Assembly (NCBI GenBank): GCA_910579955.1
Contig: CAJTWE010000018.1
Coordinates: forward strand, 1-55,693
Reading direction: 5' to 3'
Length of the DNA: 55,693 nt
Source of the DNA: an uncultured Ruminococcus sp.
Lineage (GTDB): Bacteria > Bacillota > Clostridia > Oscillospirales > Ruminococcaceae
Positions 33,083 through 41,937 of the stretch are shown one piece after another. Position 1 is the stretch's first letter. Every line of letters starts with the position of its first letter. Made by a program: the position numbers and the translations under genes. Below the pieces are notes generated by a model. That model made no database searches and was not told the DNA's origin. It saw nothing but the letters and a program-made list of their open reading frames with translations.

Positions 33083-34168
33083 TCAATAGTATCGGAAATC
33101 GGAAATTTCCCACAAAAGGGCATGATAAGGCGTAATTACGCTTTCATTGCATATTATGCTCTTAGGTTCAGCCAGCTTTAATTCAGCAGCTGCATTAACA
33201 GACGGCATACGTATGGAGATAAGATTGCTGCTGCTTTCCGTTGAATCAATAATAAATCCACCGTAGCGCTCGACAAACTTTCTGATTATCATGTTTTCTA
33301 TTTCGTATACAGGTGTATTTTTGTACAAAGGTGTGAAAGTACTTAGCAGAGGTTTGCTAGGCTCTTCATCTCCGATAGGAATAAGCTTCATGTTGATAAC
33401 TGCTTCGTCATACATTTGACATGCAGATACTTTCAGCTGATATACGCCTGAGTATTTCTTTCTCAGTACTATCATAACACAAAGCAGGAAATATTCCATT
33501 CTTTTCCATGATGCAGATACATAAACTTCATCCGGAACATCACAGATGATTTTTGTACTTCCTCTTGGGCCTATCACTCGGCTTGAGTGCTGGGCGAATG
33601 TTTTGATGATATCAGAACAGCTTATAAGTTCTTCGGTTGTTTCGTCAGCGTCGTAATACTTCAAAAGCTCTTCTAAAAGGTAGTGCTTTTTCAGTATTCG
33701 GGAACAATTCTGCATTATGATATTTGTCTGGTCATTAAGACTTTCAGGGGGAACATGATCATCTTCAAATTCCTCAAAGTAATCGTTGAGCTGAGCTGCT
33801 GCTGCTGAAATGCTGAGAACTTCTATTCTCGATTCGGCAATCATATTTTCAAGATATTCTCTTGTGTATTTTCTTTCAAAATCCCTGTAAATTGCCGGAA
33901 TATCGCTGCATGAGATAATGTAGTACTCATCAGAAACATTTGTCAGATGATAGTCGTACATAGTATCGTGCGCAGAATAAGAATAATCTCCACTTTGAAC
34001 AGAGCCGCCTTCTGGAATGAGAAGAGTTGCAGAAATGTTCTCGTTCAGTTGGAACGGGGCGTGCTTGCCGTTGTGCCAAATAAGCTGACGGTTTTTGTCC
34101 AGTATCACAATACAGGACGAATCGTTCTGATATGCTGCCTTAAAAAAATCAAGCATGTTGTTATTCAT
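33083..34168 (-). CDS. PAS-like/histidine-kinase-like protein without clear catalytic motifs
   Basis: 361 residues, cytoplasmic. The first 110 residues look like a PAS sensor domain (SSCIVILDKNRQLIWHNG). Then follow a helical segment resembling a DHp dimerisation region (YTREYLENMIAESRIEVLSI ... LNDQTNIIMQNCSRILKKHYLL) and a C-terminal GHKL-like region ending FVERYGGFIIDSTESSSNLISIRMP. I cannot see a phospho-accepting His in an H-box context or the N, G1 and G2 boxes, so a kinase activity is doubtful. No partner response regulator is adjacent. A one-gene unit on the minus strand. Confidence 0.6.
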   Translation of the reverse strand: MNNNMLDFFKAAYQNDSSCIVILDKNRQLIWHNGKHAPFQLNENISATLLIPEGGSVQSGDYSYSAHDTMYDYHLTNVSDEYYIISCSDIPAIYRDFERKYTREYLENMIAESRIEVLSISAAAAQLNDYFEEFEDDHVPPESLNDQTNIIMQNCSRILKKHYLLEELLKYYDADETTEELISCSDIIKTFAQHSSRVIGPRGSTKIICDVPDEVYVSASWKRMEYFLLCVMIVLRKKYSGVYQLKVSACQMYDEAVINMKLIPIGDEEPSKPLLSTFTPLYKNTPVYEIENMIIRKFVERYGGFIIDSTESSSNLISIRMPSVNAAAELKLAEPKSIICNESVITPYHALLWEISDFRYY

Positions 34169-34368
34169 GACTGAAAACTTCCCTTCTTTACGATATTGTA
34201 TGTTTTTATTATACTATGTATTTTTAAATAATGAAAGCGAAAAAGGAATTTTTTTTATGCATGCCAAAACTTTGTAATAACTATATATAATATATACCAT
34301 ATTGTTTATAACTTTCAATAAAAACATAGAACTTGTATGTGTGATATGCTGTTTTTTTGTGAAAGTGC

Positions 34369-34397
34369 TTGAATTTTTCAGTGAATTGGTGTACAAT
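34369..34397 (+). promoter_or_regulatory. Promoter of gap
   Basis: TTGAAT at 34369 and TACAAT at 34392 with a 17-base spacer. Confidence 0.7.
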
Positions 34398-34428
34398 AAG
34401 AATATAAAAATTTAGGAGGTAAATTCCA

Positions 34429-35466
34429 ATGTCAGTTAAAGTTGCTATTAATGGTTTCGGCCGTATCGGTCGTCTTGCATTCCGTCAGATGTTCGGTGCA
34501 GAAGGTTATGAGGTTGTTGCTATCAACGATCTTACAAAGCCATCTATGCTCGCACACCTGCTGAAGTATGATACAGCACAGGGTGGTTATTGTGGTAAGA
34601 TCGGTGAGGGTCTGCACACTGTAGAGGCTGATGACGAAGCTGGTACAATCACAGTTGACGGCAAGACTCTGAAGATCTACGCTAAGGCTAATGCTGCTGA
34701 GCTGCCTTGGGGTGAGATCGGTGTAGACGTAGTTCTTGAGTGCACAGGTTTCTATGTATCCAAGGCTAAGTCACAGGCTCATATCGATGCAGGTGCTAAG
34801 AAGGTTGTTATTTCTGCACCAGCAGGTAACGATCTGCCTACAATCGTTTACAACGTAAACCACAACACTCTGACAGCAGATGACACAATCATCTCTGCTG
34901 CATCTTGCACAACAAACTGCCTCGCTCCTATGGCTAAGGCACTGAATGATTATGCTCCAATCCAGAGCGGTATCATGAGCACAATCCACGCTTACACAGG
35001 CGATCAGATGATCCTCGATGGTCCTCACAGAAAGGGTGACCTGAGAAGAGCAAGAGCAGGCGCTGCTAACATCGTTCCTAACTCTACTGGTGCTGCTAAG
35101 GCAATCGGTCTGGTTATTCCAGAACTGAACGGCAAGCTCATCGGTTCTGCACAGCGTGTTCCTGTTCCAACAGGTTCTACAACTATCCTGACTGCTGTAG
35201 TTAAGGGTACAGATGTAACAGTTGACAGCATCAATGCTGCTATGAAGGCTGCTGCTACTGAGTCTTATGGCTACAACGAAGAGCCAATCGTTTCTTCTGA
35301 CGTTATCGGTATGAAGTATGGTTCTCTGTTCGATGCAACACAGACTATGGTTTCCAAGATCGCTGATGATCTGTATGAAGTACAGGTTGTTTCTTGGTAT
35401 GACAATGAAAACAGCTACACAAGCCAGATGGTTCGTACAATCAAGTACTTTGCTGAGCTTGCATAA
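34429..35466 (+). CDS. gap: Glyceraldehyde-3-phosphate dehydrogenase, type I
   Basis: 345 residues. NAD-binding NGFGRIGRLAFRQ at the N-terminus, catalytic SCTTNCLAP (Cys near residue 160), then HAYTGDQ, RRARAGAANIVPNSTGAAKA and SWYDNENSYTSQMVRT. It oxidises G3P to 1,3-bisphosphoglycerate in glycolysis. Codon use is the most biased in the window, with almost no rare codons, which indicates very high expression. Monocistronic: promoter upstream, terminator 30 bases downstream. Confidence 0.98.
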   Translation: MSVKVAINGFGRIGRLAFRQMFGAEGYEVVAINDLTKPSMLAHLLKYDTAQGGYCGKIGEGLHTVEADDEAGTITVDGKTLKIYAKANAAELPWGEIGVDVVLECTGFYVSKAKSQAHIDAGAKKVVISAPAGNDLPTIVYNVNHNTLTADDTIISAASCTTNCLAPMAKALNDYAPIQSGIMSTIHAYTGDQMILDGPHRKGDLRRARAGAANIVPNSTGAAKAIGLVIPELNGKLIGSAQRVPVPTGSTTILTAVVKGTDVTVDSINAAMKAAATESYGYNEEPIVSSDVIGMKYGSLFDATQTMVSKIADDLYEVQVVSWYDNENSYTSQMVRTIKYFAELA

Positions 35467-35495
35467 GTTTGTTTTTGTTTAACTTAGTTTAATTT

Positions 35496-35531
35496 AAAGA
35501 CTGCCACGCCTTTGGGTGCGGCAGTCTTTTG
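35496..35531 (+). terminator. Terminator of gap
   Basis: AAAGACTGCC / GGCAGTCTTT stem enclosing a GC-rich loop, followed by TTTGCTTT. Confidence 0.85.
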
Positions 35532-35540
35532 CTTTACCGA

Positions 35541-35569
35541 TTGACAAAAGTTGTATAAAATAGTATAAT
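35541..35569 (+). promoter_or_regulatory. Sigma-A promoter of the ABC transporter operon
   Basis: TTGACA at 35541 and TATAAT at 35564 with a 17-base spacer. Confidence 0.85.
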
Positions 35570-35596
35570 AAATGAAATAAGAAAGGAAGTGGTATA

Positions 35597-36325
35597 ATGC
35601 TGCAAATGGAAAATGTAAGTGTTCGCTTTGGCGCACAGACTGCACTTAACGGCTTATGTTACAGCTTTGAACCCGGTCATATATACGGCCTTGTAGGGCC
35701 TAATGGCTGCGGTAAAAGTACGCTTATGAAAACGGCTTCAGGACTTTTGAAGAGCTATACGGGTACTGTAACGTATTGTGGGAATAAAATCGGAACATCG
35801 GGAAGGAATAAAATAGCCTATCTGCCTACACATCCTGTTTACTACAGATATATGAATGTAGAGGACATGGGTGCGTTTTATGAGGACTTTTTTCCTGATT
35901 TCAGGCGTGATGAATACAGGAATATGATAGCCTTTATGGGACTTGATCCACATCAGAAGCTTTCGGGAATGTCTACAGGTATGGTTGCAAAGGTTCGTGT
36001 TGCAGCTACGCTTTCACGAGACGCTGGAGTTATTTTGCTTGACGAACCACTCAATGGTATAGATATGCTGGGGCAAGAGCAGGTAGCACAGATAATAAAG
36101 TCGATAAATCTGGAAGGCAGGATTATTATCATTTCAAGTCACCTGCTTGATCAGCTTGAGACCGTCTGTGATTTTGTTGTTATGATGAATGCAGGAAGTG
36201 TTATTTTTCACGGAGATATGGCACAGCTTCGTGCTCAATACAATATGTCTGTATCTGAGCTTTATCGTCATATCTATACTCAGTATTTTCAGGCAATTGC
36301 TATGGGAGGTATGAGACAGTGTTAA
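35597..36325 (+). CDS. ABC transporter ATP-binding protein
   Basis: 242 residues. Walker A GPNGCGKST, a signature region reading LSGMSTGMVAKVRVAATL instead of LSGGQ, Walker B VILLDEPLNGID, and the switch His in IIISSHLLDQLE. The STGM/SKGM-type signature is typical of the YtrB/YxlF exporter subgroup. It overlaps the permease gene by seven bases. No GntR regulator, common beside YtrB systems, is adjacent. Substrate unknown. Confidence 0.92.
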   Translation: MLQMENVSVRFGAQTALNGLCYSFEPGHIYGLVGPNGCGKSTLMKTASGLLKSYTGTVTYCGNKIGTSGRNKIAYLPTHPVYYRYMNVEDMGAFYEDFFPDFRRDEYRNMIAFMGLDPHQKLSGMSTGMVAKVRVAATLSRDAGVILLDEPLNGIDMLGQEQVAQIIKSINLEGRIIIISSHLLDQLETVCDFVVMMNAGSVIFHGDMAQLRAQYNMSVSELYRHIYTQYFQAIAMGGMRQC

Positions 36326-37128
36326 AGCTTTTAAAAAATGAGTGGAAACGATATCGTTTATTTTCGTTTATAATGCTGATAGTAACAGCCGGCATTGGGG
36401 CTTTACTTTCGCTTTCAGTGTTTTTTTATTCTTTCATGGATATGGAAGATGAGCTTGTTGGAAGTATGGCAGGTATAGGTTCTATTGTTATCATAGCGCT
36501 TGTGGTAATTGTAATGCCTTTTGCGGCAGGGATATATTGTTTATTATCGTATACTTCTGATATTGGAAGAAAAGGTATGATATTTTTAACGCCTGTACCC
36601 ACGTGGAAGATAGTGTTATCAAAGCTTATATTTACAGCTGGAATGTTTATCGTGCTTTATATTGTTAGTTTATGCAGTCTAATGATAGCCGCTTTTATTT
36701 CAGACGTTAACTTTGTGTCTGATATAGGGGAGATTCTGGTGGGTTTTGCAACTTTTAAATATGTTGACTTAGCTGAAACTGATAATGAAATATTAATTAT
36801 TTTAGGTAGATTTATAATGTATCTTCTATCAACTCTGATCTTCTCAGTTACAACTATGGGATGCATATCTCTTGCACGTTTTGCTGCTAATTCTGTAGGC
36901 GTACAGGTGCTTTTAAGCATTTTATTCTACTGGATAATATCTATGATAGAAAGTACTATAAATACACTTGTGCATATTTTATTTATGCAGGAGAGCTATT
37001 TTATGTATGCATTAAGACCCTCTGCGGATATTGCTTCTTGGGATTTCTTTGCTGGTATTATTTACGCTGTTGTGATGTATATAATTTGCGTATGCCTTAC
37101 TGACAGAAAGGTCAACTTAGTATCTTAA
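36319..37128 (+). CDS. ABC transporter permease (ABC-2 type)
   Basis: 269 residues, GTG start 36319 inside the ATPase gene. The N-terminus MLKLLKNEWKRYRLFSF, an amphipathic cytoplasmic lead-in, is typical of ABC-2 permeases; about six TM segments follow. One permease gene with one ATPase suggests a homodimeric exporter; the cargo cannot be told. Confidence 0.85.
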   Translation: MLKLLKNEWKRYRLFSFIMLIVTAGIGALLSLSVFFYSFMDMEDELVGSMAGIGSIVIIALVVIVMPFAAGIYCLLSYTSDIGRKGMIFLTPVPTWKIVLSKLIFTAGMFIVLYIVSLCSLMIAAFISDVNFVSDIGEILVGFATFKYVDLAETDNEILIILGRFIMYLLSTLIFSVTTMGCISLARFAANSVGVQVLLSILFYWIISMIESTINTLVHILFMQESYFMYALRPSADIASWDFFAGIIYAVVMYIICVCLTDRKVNLVS

Positions 37129-37203
37129 TAAAATACTATATAAAGCAAATATCATGTTTTTATACATATTTGAATTGTTTTTATGTCAATTAAAAAGTCA
37201 CTC

Positions 37204-37232
37204 TTGACAATTGCATTAAAAAGATGTATAAT
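37204..37232 (+). promoter_or_regulatory. Sigma-A promoter of the zinc-ribbon gene
   Basis: TTGACA at 37204 and TATAAT at 37227 with a 17-base spacer. Confidence 0.85.
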
Positions 37233-37268
37233 TTAAATAGTAATTATTTAGAATAGGAGAGATTTACT

Positions 37269-37613
37269 ATGGCAGGTATTTTTGACAAGCTGTCCAGTGC
37301 AAGCAAAGGCGTTTCTGATATGTCCAAATCTGCATCTGAGACAAACAATCTTAAGAAGAAGATAGCTTACGAACAGGAGCGTATTCAAGAGGTTATGCAG
37401 GAGATAGGCAAGCACTATTATGCTAACCCAAACGGTGATTATTCTGCTCTGTGCGCTGATATTGATGACAGAAAGAGAAGAATCAACAGCATGAGAAACG
37501 AACTCCAGTCAATCAAGGGCGTTCGTATGTGTACAAAGTGCGGAACAAAGTTCGATGAAAAGTATACATTTGAATTTTGTGGAAAGTGCGGTTCTAAGCT
37601 GGTTTCTGAATAA
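37269..37613 (+). CDS. Coiled-coil zinc-ribbon protein of unknown function
   Basis: 114 residues. A helical, probably coiled-coil N-terminal part (SETNNLKKKIAYEQERIQEV, then DDRKRRINSMRNELQSIKG) leads to a C-terminal zinc ribbon, CTKCGTKFDEKYTFEFCGKCG (two CxxC knuckles). No signal or TM segment. Codon use is biased, suggesting good expression, and it has its own consensus promoter and terminator. Small proteins of this plan are common in Clostridia; no function is assigned. Confidence 0.8.
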   Translation: MAGIFDKLSSASKGVSDMSKSASETNNLKKKIAYEQERIQEVMQEIGKHYYANPNGDYSALCADIDDRKRRINSMRNELQSIKGVRMCTKCGTKFDEKYTFEFCGKCGSKLVSE

Positions 37614-37630
37614 TTTTTTCTTAAAACGTC

Positions 37631-37671
37631 AAAAGGCTGCTGCAAGGTTTTAACTTGCAGTAGCCTTTTTG
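37631..37671. terminator. Bidirectional terminator between the zinc-ribbon gene and mreB
   Basis: AAAAGGCTGCTGCAAG / CTTGCAGTAGCCTTTTT stem with T runs on both strands; a member of the GGCTGCTGCAA terminator group. Confidence 0.9.
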
Positions 37672-37678
37672 TATTTTC

Positions 37679-38698
37679 TTATTGATACTGGTAAACGCCG
37701 ATATGTTCAAAACCATCAAGGAGCTTATCGACCTTTTTAAATGCGATGGCAGTTCCTTTTGCAACACAGTTAAGAGGATTTTGAGCAACTACACATTTCA
37801 CTTTCAAGGTGTGTTCAATAAGTTTGCTCAGTCCTCCCAGAAGTGCTCCGCCTCCGGCTAGCAGTATGCCGTTTTCATAAATATCTCCGACAAGCTCTGG
37901 GGGCGTTTCTTCAAGAACCGTTTTTATAGCGTGTATTATATTTGAAACCTCATCTTCAATTGCTTCAAATATATCGAGTTCGCTTATTTCAACGCTTTCA
38001 GGCATTCCGCTTACTAAATTTCTTCCCTTGGCAAACATAGTAACGTTTTCACATGGGTCATATAGATTTGTAAGCTGCCACTTTATATTCTCAGCAGTTC
38101 TTTCACCTATAAGTAGTTTGTATTTTGTTTGCATGTATCTTATGATAGCAGCATCAATGGTGTTTCCTGCTGATTTTATAGAATGAGATGTAACAACGCC
38201 GTTCATGGAAACGATGGCTGCATCTGTTGTTCCACCGCCGATATCTACTATCATGTTACCGGTTGCAAGGCTTATATTTATGCCTGCACCTATAAGTGCG
38301 GCAATAGGTTCATCTATCAGATATGCCTTGCGTGAACCTGCGCTCATTGCAGCTTCAACTACTGCACGCTTTTCAACATCTGTAATGAAGGACGGAACAC
38401 AAATAATTATTCTCGGCTTGATGAGACGTTTTCCCGTTACTCGTTCTATCATATCCTGTATCATGTACTGGGTCATGCGGTCATCTGAAATAACTCCGCT
38501 GCTAAGAGGTCTTACCACTTTGATATAATCAGGCGTTTTGCCTATCATATCATAAGCCTCCTGTCCGATTGCGATTATTTCTCTTGTACGGTCATCATAT
38601 GCGACAGCGGACGGTTCGCTGAGAACAACGCCCTTTTTGCCAAGTGTTATCACGGTATTCGCCGTGCCGAGGTCGATTCCGATATCTATTGTTGCCAT
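37679..38698 (-). CDS. mreB: MreB/Mbl-family actin-like cell-shape protein
   Basis: 339 residues of bacterial actin: phosphate-1 loop DIGIDLGTANTVI, IGQEAYDMIGKTPD, phosphate-2 DIGGGTTDAAIVS and adenosine motif LAGGGALLGG. MreB filaments guide lateral wall synthesis. It is not next to mreC/mreD but 36 bases after recD2, so it is probably an extra or Mbl-type copy. The family is found in some cocci, where its role is less clear. Confidence 0.93.
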   Translation of the reverse strand: MATIDIGIDLGTANTVITLGKKGVVLSEPSAVAYDDRTREIIAIGQEAYDMIGKTPDYIKVVRPLSSGVISDDRMTQYMIQDMIERVTGKRLIKPRIIICVPSFITDVEKRAVVEAAMSAGSRKAYLIDEPIAALIGAGINISLATGNMIVDIGGGTTDAAIVSMNGVVTSHSIKSAGNTIDAAIIRYMQTKYKLLIGERTAENIKWQLTNLYDPCENVTMFAKGRNLVSGMPESVEISELDIFEAIEDEVSNIIHAIKTVLEETPPELVGDIYENGILLAGGGALLGGLSKLIEHTLKVKCVVAQNPLNCVAKGTAIAFKKVDKLLDGFEHIGVYQYQ

Positions 38699-38734
38699 AA
38701 CTATTCCTTTCTCTTTTTATATTTATCTATCTGT

Positions 38735-40948
38735 TTATATGTTGTTTTTATTGTCTCCTGTAAGCATGTTCATTAGACACGTATAGCGTTTTGTTCGACG
38801 GTTATTATCTACCATCTGATTTATGGTCTTTTGTGACCCAACTATAATAAGCAGCTTTTTAGCTCGTGTAACTGCGGTATACAGGAGATTTCGGTAATAA
38901 AGCTTAGGAAAACCATCTAGGATCGGCATGATCACTGCATCAAATTCGCTGCCCTGACTTTTATGGACGGTGATTGCATAGGCAAGTTCAAGCTGATCAA
39001 GCATCTCAAAGGGATACACTACACGCCGTCTGTCGAATTCCACGACTGCTTCGCTGCTGTGTCTGTTTATGCTTAGAATTTTTCCTATATCGCCGTTGAA
39101 TATACCAGTGCCCTCTTCGTCATCCTTATGCCATACTATGTCGTAATTATTCTTCATCTGCATTACCTTATCACCTTCACGGAATGTGTAAAGCATTGAT
39201 TTTACCTCAGCAACACTTCGCATTGGTGGATTGAGAACCTGCTGGATAAGCTTATTAATCTCCACTACGCCTAAAGTTCCTTTTCTTGAAGGTGTTATTA
39301 TCTGTATATTGTCAGTTGGAGAAAAGCCGTAAGCCTTTGGAAGTCTGTCCTTTACAAGGTCTGTAACAAGATCCTTTGCTTTTTGAGGGTCTAGCCTTTG
39401 AAAGAAGAAGAAATCGGCATTTTTTCTTGTAAGATCAGGGTATTTTCCGTTTATTATCTTATGGGCATTCGTTATAATACAGCTTTCCTGAGCTTGCCTG
39501 AAAATCTGCTTGAGCGCAATGACAGGAACGATTTTACTTTCTATAAGATCACCGAGCAGGTTGCCAGCTCCCACAGAGGGAAGCTGGTCACTGTCTCCTA
39601 CAAGAACTACCTTGCAGCCAAGACGAAGTGCTCTTAGAAGTCCTTCGAAAAGAAGAACATCAACCATAGACATTTCATCTATTACAAGAACATCACATAT
39701 AAGTGGATTTTTCTCATTATGCTTAAATCGTGGTTCGCCTGCCATGTCGAATTCAACTTCAAGCAGACGATGAATTGTTTTTGCATGATATCCAGTCAAG
39801 TCTGATATTCTTTGTGCAGCTCGTCCTGTTGGAGCAGCTATCATGACCTTGCAACCTTGCTTTTCATAAAGTGATATTATAGCGTTTAAAGTGGTTGTTT
39901 TGCCTGTACCGGGACCGCCTGTCATTATCATAATGCTTCTTGAAAGTGCCGTTGCAATAGCTTCTCGCTGCAATCCTTCATATGTTATCCTGTGGCGCAG
40001 CTGTTCTTCATCTATCATTTTTTCGTATTTGGAAAGCTCATCTCTAGTGCTGAAATCACAAAGTACACGTATTCTGTCGGCAATATATCTCTCTGCACGA
40101 TAGTATTCAGGGAGATATACATACTCGTATTCTCCTTTTATATACTCAAAAAGATCCTCTGACTTCAGCTCTTGATTATATACATCGTAGAATGTTTTTT
40201 GGGAAATATTAAGATACTCAGTAGCTTTTGGTTCAAGCTTTTCAAGTGGCAGACATGTATAACCGTTTTTTGTATTATATGAAAGTATAAACTCTATTCC
40301 TGCTGCAACACGATTTGGAGAATCAGCGGCTATGTTCATATCATGAGCCAGCTTTTCCACACGGCGAAATTCAAGGTCTATTCCGGAAGAGCAAAGGAGG
40401 TAGGGATTTGCACAGATCATATCACGTCCGCCGCTGCCATATTTTTTATAAACACGCATGGCATATTTTGAACGTATGCCATATTGGGCAAGGAATGTCA
40501 TGATACTGCGAAGTGCAAATATTTCCTTGACTTCTGCTGCAATATTTTCGCATTTCTGTTCGGATATTCCACGAATTTCAAGCAGCCTTGTAGGTTCTTT
40601 TTCCATTATTTCAAGTGTTCTTGCGCCGAATACATCAACAATTTTTCTTGCAAGAGATGGACCTATACCCTTTATTGCACCGGAAGATAAGTACTTTTGA
40701 ATGTTGATAGAATCTGCCGGAAGTTTTCTCTCACAGTATTGTGCCTGAAATTGAGTGCCGAAGCGAGGATGGTTTATATAGTTTCCTTCTAAAATAAGCT
40801 GTTCGCCTTCATCAACATCGCCTATTTCGCCAACAACAGTTATAAGCTCTCCGCCGCTGTCGAGTTCCAGTACAGCATAACCGTTTGTTTCGTTTTTAAA
40901 CAAAACGCCCTCTACAGTTCCTTCTATATGCAGTGTCTGAACGTTCAA
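38735..40948 (-). CDS. recD2: ATP-dependent 5'-3' DNA helicase RecD2
   Basis: 737 residues, the RecD2 (not RecBCD-bound RecD) length. N-terminal OB-like and helix-hairpin-helix region (SGAIKGIGPSLARKIVDVFG), then superfamily 1B helicase motifs: Walker A TGGPGTGKTTTL, motif II VIDEMSMVD, motif III VLVGDSDQLPSVGAG, and motif V/VI LAYAITVHKSQGSEF with TAVTRAKKLLIIVG. It unwinds DNA 5'-3' in repair. Lies between a one-TM protein gene and mreB on the same strand. Confidence 0.95.
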   Translation of the reverse strand: MNVQTLHIEGTVEGVLFKNETNGYAVLELDSGGELITVVGEIGDVDEGEQLILEGNYINHPRFGTQFQAQYCERKLPADSINIQKYLSSGAIKGIGPSLARKIVDVFGARTLEIMEKEPTRLLEIRGISEQKCENIAAEVKEIFALRSIMTFLAQYGIRSKYAMRVYKKYGSGGRDMICANPYLLCSSGIDLEFRRVEKLAHDMNIAADSPNRVAAGIEFILSYNTKNGYTCLPLEKLEPKATEYLNISQKTFYDVYNQELKSEDLFEYIKGEYEYVYLPEYYRAERYIADRIRVLCDFSTRDELSKYEKMIDEEQLRHRITYEGLQREAIATALSRSIMIMTGGPGTGKTTTLNAIISLYEKQGCKVMIAAPTGRAAQRISDLTGYHAKTIHRLLEVEFDMAGEPRFKHNEKNPLICDVLVIDEMSMVDVLLFEGLLRALRLGCKVVLVGDSDQLPSVGAGNLLGDLIESKIVPVIALKQIFRQAQESCIITNAHKIINGKYPDLTRKNADFFFFQRLDPQKAKDLVTDLVKDRLPKAYGFSPTDNIQIITPSRKGTLGVVEINKLIQQVLNPPMRSVAEVKSMLYTFREGDKVMQMKNNYDIVWHKDDEEGTGIFNGDIGKILSINRHSSEAVVEFDRRRVVYPFEMLDQLELAYAITVHKSQGSEFDAVIMPILDGFPKLYYRNLLYTAVTRAKKLLIIVGSQKTINQMVDNNRRTKRYTCLMNMLTGDNKNNI

Positions 40949-40985
40949 ATCCTCACCTCCGTTTCTTATATTTCATACACTTTAA

Positions 40986-41345
40986 TTATACTATCTTTTT
41001 CGACAAATTGCAATCCCTTTCTAAAGAGTTTTTAAACTCATCAATGCTCATGTAAATAAGATTTTCTCTACTTTCGCATATTCTGCGGACGTTGTAAGAA
41101 CAGCTGTCGGGCACATTCATATGGACGACATAGATCTCATTGCAAAAGCAAGGCTCAGTCCATTTTAGCTGTGATAAAATTTCCAGAAGCTGTTTGTCAA
41201 AATGAATGTTATCTTTGCGGTATACCATAACAGTAAACGTTTTTAGCTCTTCTTCAAAAGGGCGGTAGGGAAATAAGAAAATATATGCAAGCATAACTGC
41301 CGCCAATAGGCATAATACTATTATTACTGTTATTGCTGTTATCAT
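40986..41345 (-). CDS. Single-TM protein of unknown function
   Basis: 119 residues from the ATG at 41345, with GAGAGGTGC in front; a longer frame upstream is antisense to the regulator gene and unlikely. One N-terminal TM helix (ITAITVIIVLCLLAAVMLAYIFLF), then a cytoplasmic or external domain of about 90 residues with four Cys. No family recognised. It is 37 bases before recD2 and likely shares its transcript. Confidence 0.7.
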   Translation of the reverse strand: MITAITVIIVLCLLAAVMLAYIFLFPYRPFEEELKTFTVMVYRKDNIHFDKQLLEILSQLKWTEPCFCNEIYVVHMNVPDSCSYNVRRICESRENLIYMSIDEFKNSLERDCNLSKKIV

Positions 41346-41445
41346 ATATTGCACCTCTCTATGTGTTTTATTGTTATTATATGCAGATTTTGTTAATATT
41401 GATTTAGAAATTTCTCTGTTATGAGAATGGTTTCGTAGAAAAAAC

Positions 41446-41474
41446 TTGACAAGTATATTAAAATCAGATATAAT
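41446..41474 (+). promoter_or_regulatory. Sigma-A promoter of the perR-like operon
   Basis: TTGACA at 41446 and TATAAT at 41469 with a 17-base spacer. Confidence 0.88.
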
Positions 41475-41478
41475 ATAA

Positions 41479-41495
41479 TTGCAAATTATTATCAA
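41479..41495 (+). promoter_or_regulatory. Candidate Fur/PerR-type operator
   Basis: TTGCAAATTATTATCAA, an imperfect palindrome with AATTATTATC similar to Fur-family boxes, lies just after the -10 element of the regulator's own promoter. Autoregulation is inferred from position. Confidence 0.45.
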
Positions 41496-41522
41496 TAGTA
41501 ACAAAGCGAGGTGAGCAAAAAG

Positions 41523-41912
41523 GTGCAGAGAGAGCCGAAAAGCAGAAATACCCAGCAGCGTAAGCTTGTTCTGGAAACTGTGCTTAATATGAGAAATCAT
41601 CCTGATGCCGAGAAGGTTTATGAGGTTATTTCTCAAAAGAATCCATTGATAAGCAAGGCGACAGTATACAGAAACCTGAAACTTCTTGTAAATCAGGGGC
41701 AGATACTGCATATACCAATTCCAGACGGTGCGGACTGCTTTGACTTTAATCTAACCCCTCACTATCATCTCAAGTGCAGGAAGTGCAGCAGAGTATTTGA
41801 TGTGGATATGCCTTATCAGGCTAATATTTGTGACAGTATTGAAAATAACAGAGGCTTTGTAATTGAATCTCATCAAATCGTATTCAGTGGACTTTGTCCT
41901 GATTGTCAATAA
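41523..41912 (+). CDS. perR: Fur-family regulator, PerR-like
   Basis: 129 residues from GTG 41523, chosen because GAGGTGAG lies seven bases upstream; an in-frame GTG at 41511 has no RBS. Winged-helix part: RNTQQRKLVLETVL, then ISKATVYRNLKLLVNQGQI. Metal part: PHYHLKCRKCSRVFDVD and GLCPDCQ, giving the two CxxC pairs of the structural zinc site. Rubrerythrin follows by 25 bases, so a peroxide-sensing PerR is more likely than iron-sensing Fur. Confidence 0.85.
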   Translation: MQREPKSRNTQQRKLVLETVLNMRNHPDAEKVYEVISQKNPLISKATVYRNLKLLVNQGQILHIPIPDGADCFDFNLTPHYHLKCRKCSRVFDVDMPYQANICDSIENNRGFVIESHQIVFSGLCPDCQ

Positions 41913-41937
41913 AAATTATTAAACGGAGGATATTATT

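Noticed and set aside
41346..41711. N-terminal extension of the one-TM protein upstream of recD2
   Set aside because: It runs antisense through the perR promoter and gene and has no RBS; the ATG at 41345 has one.
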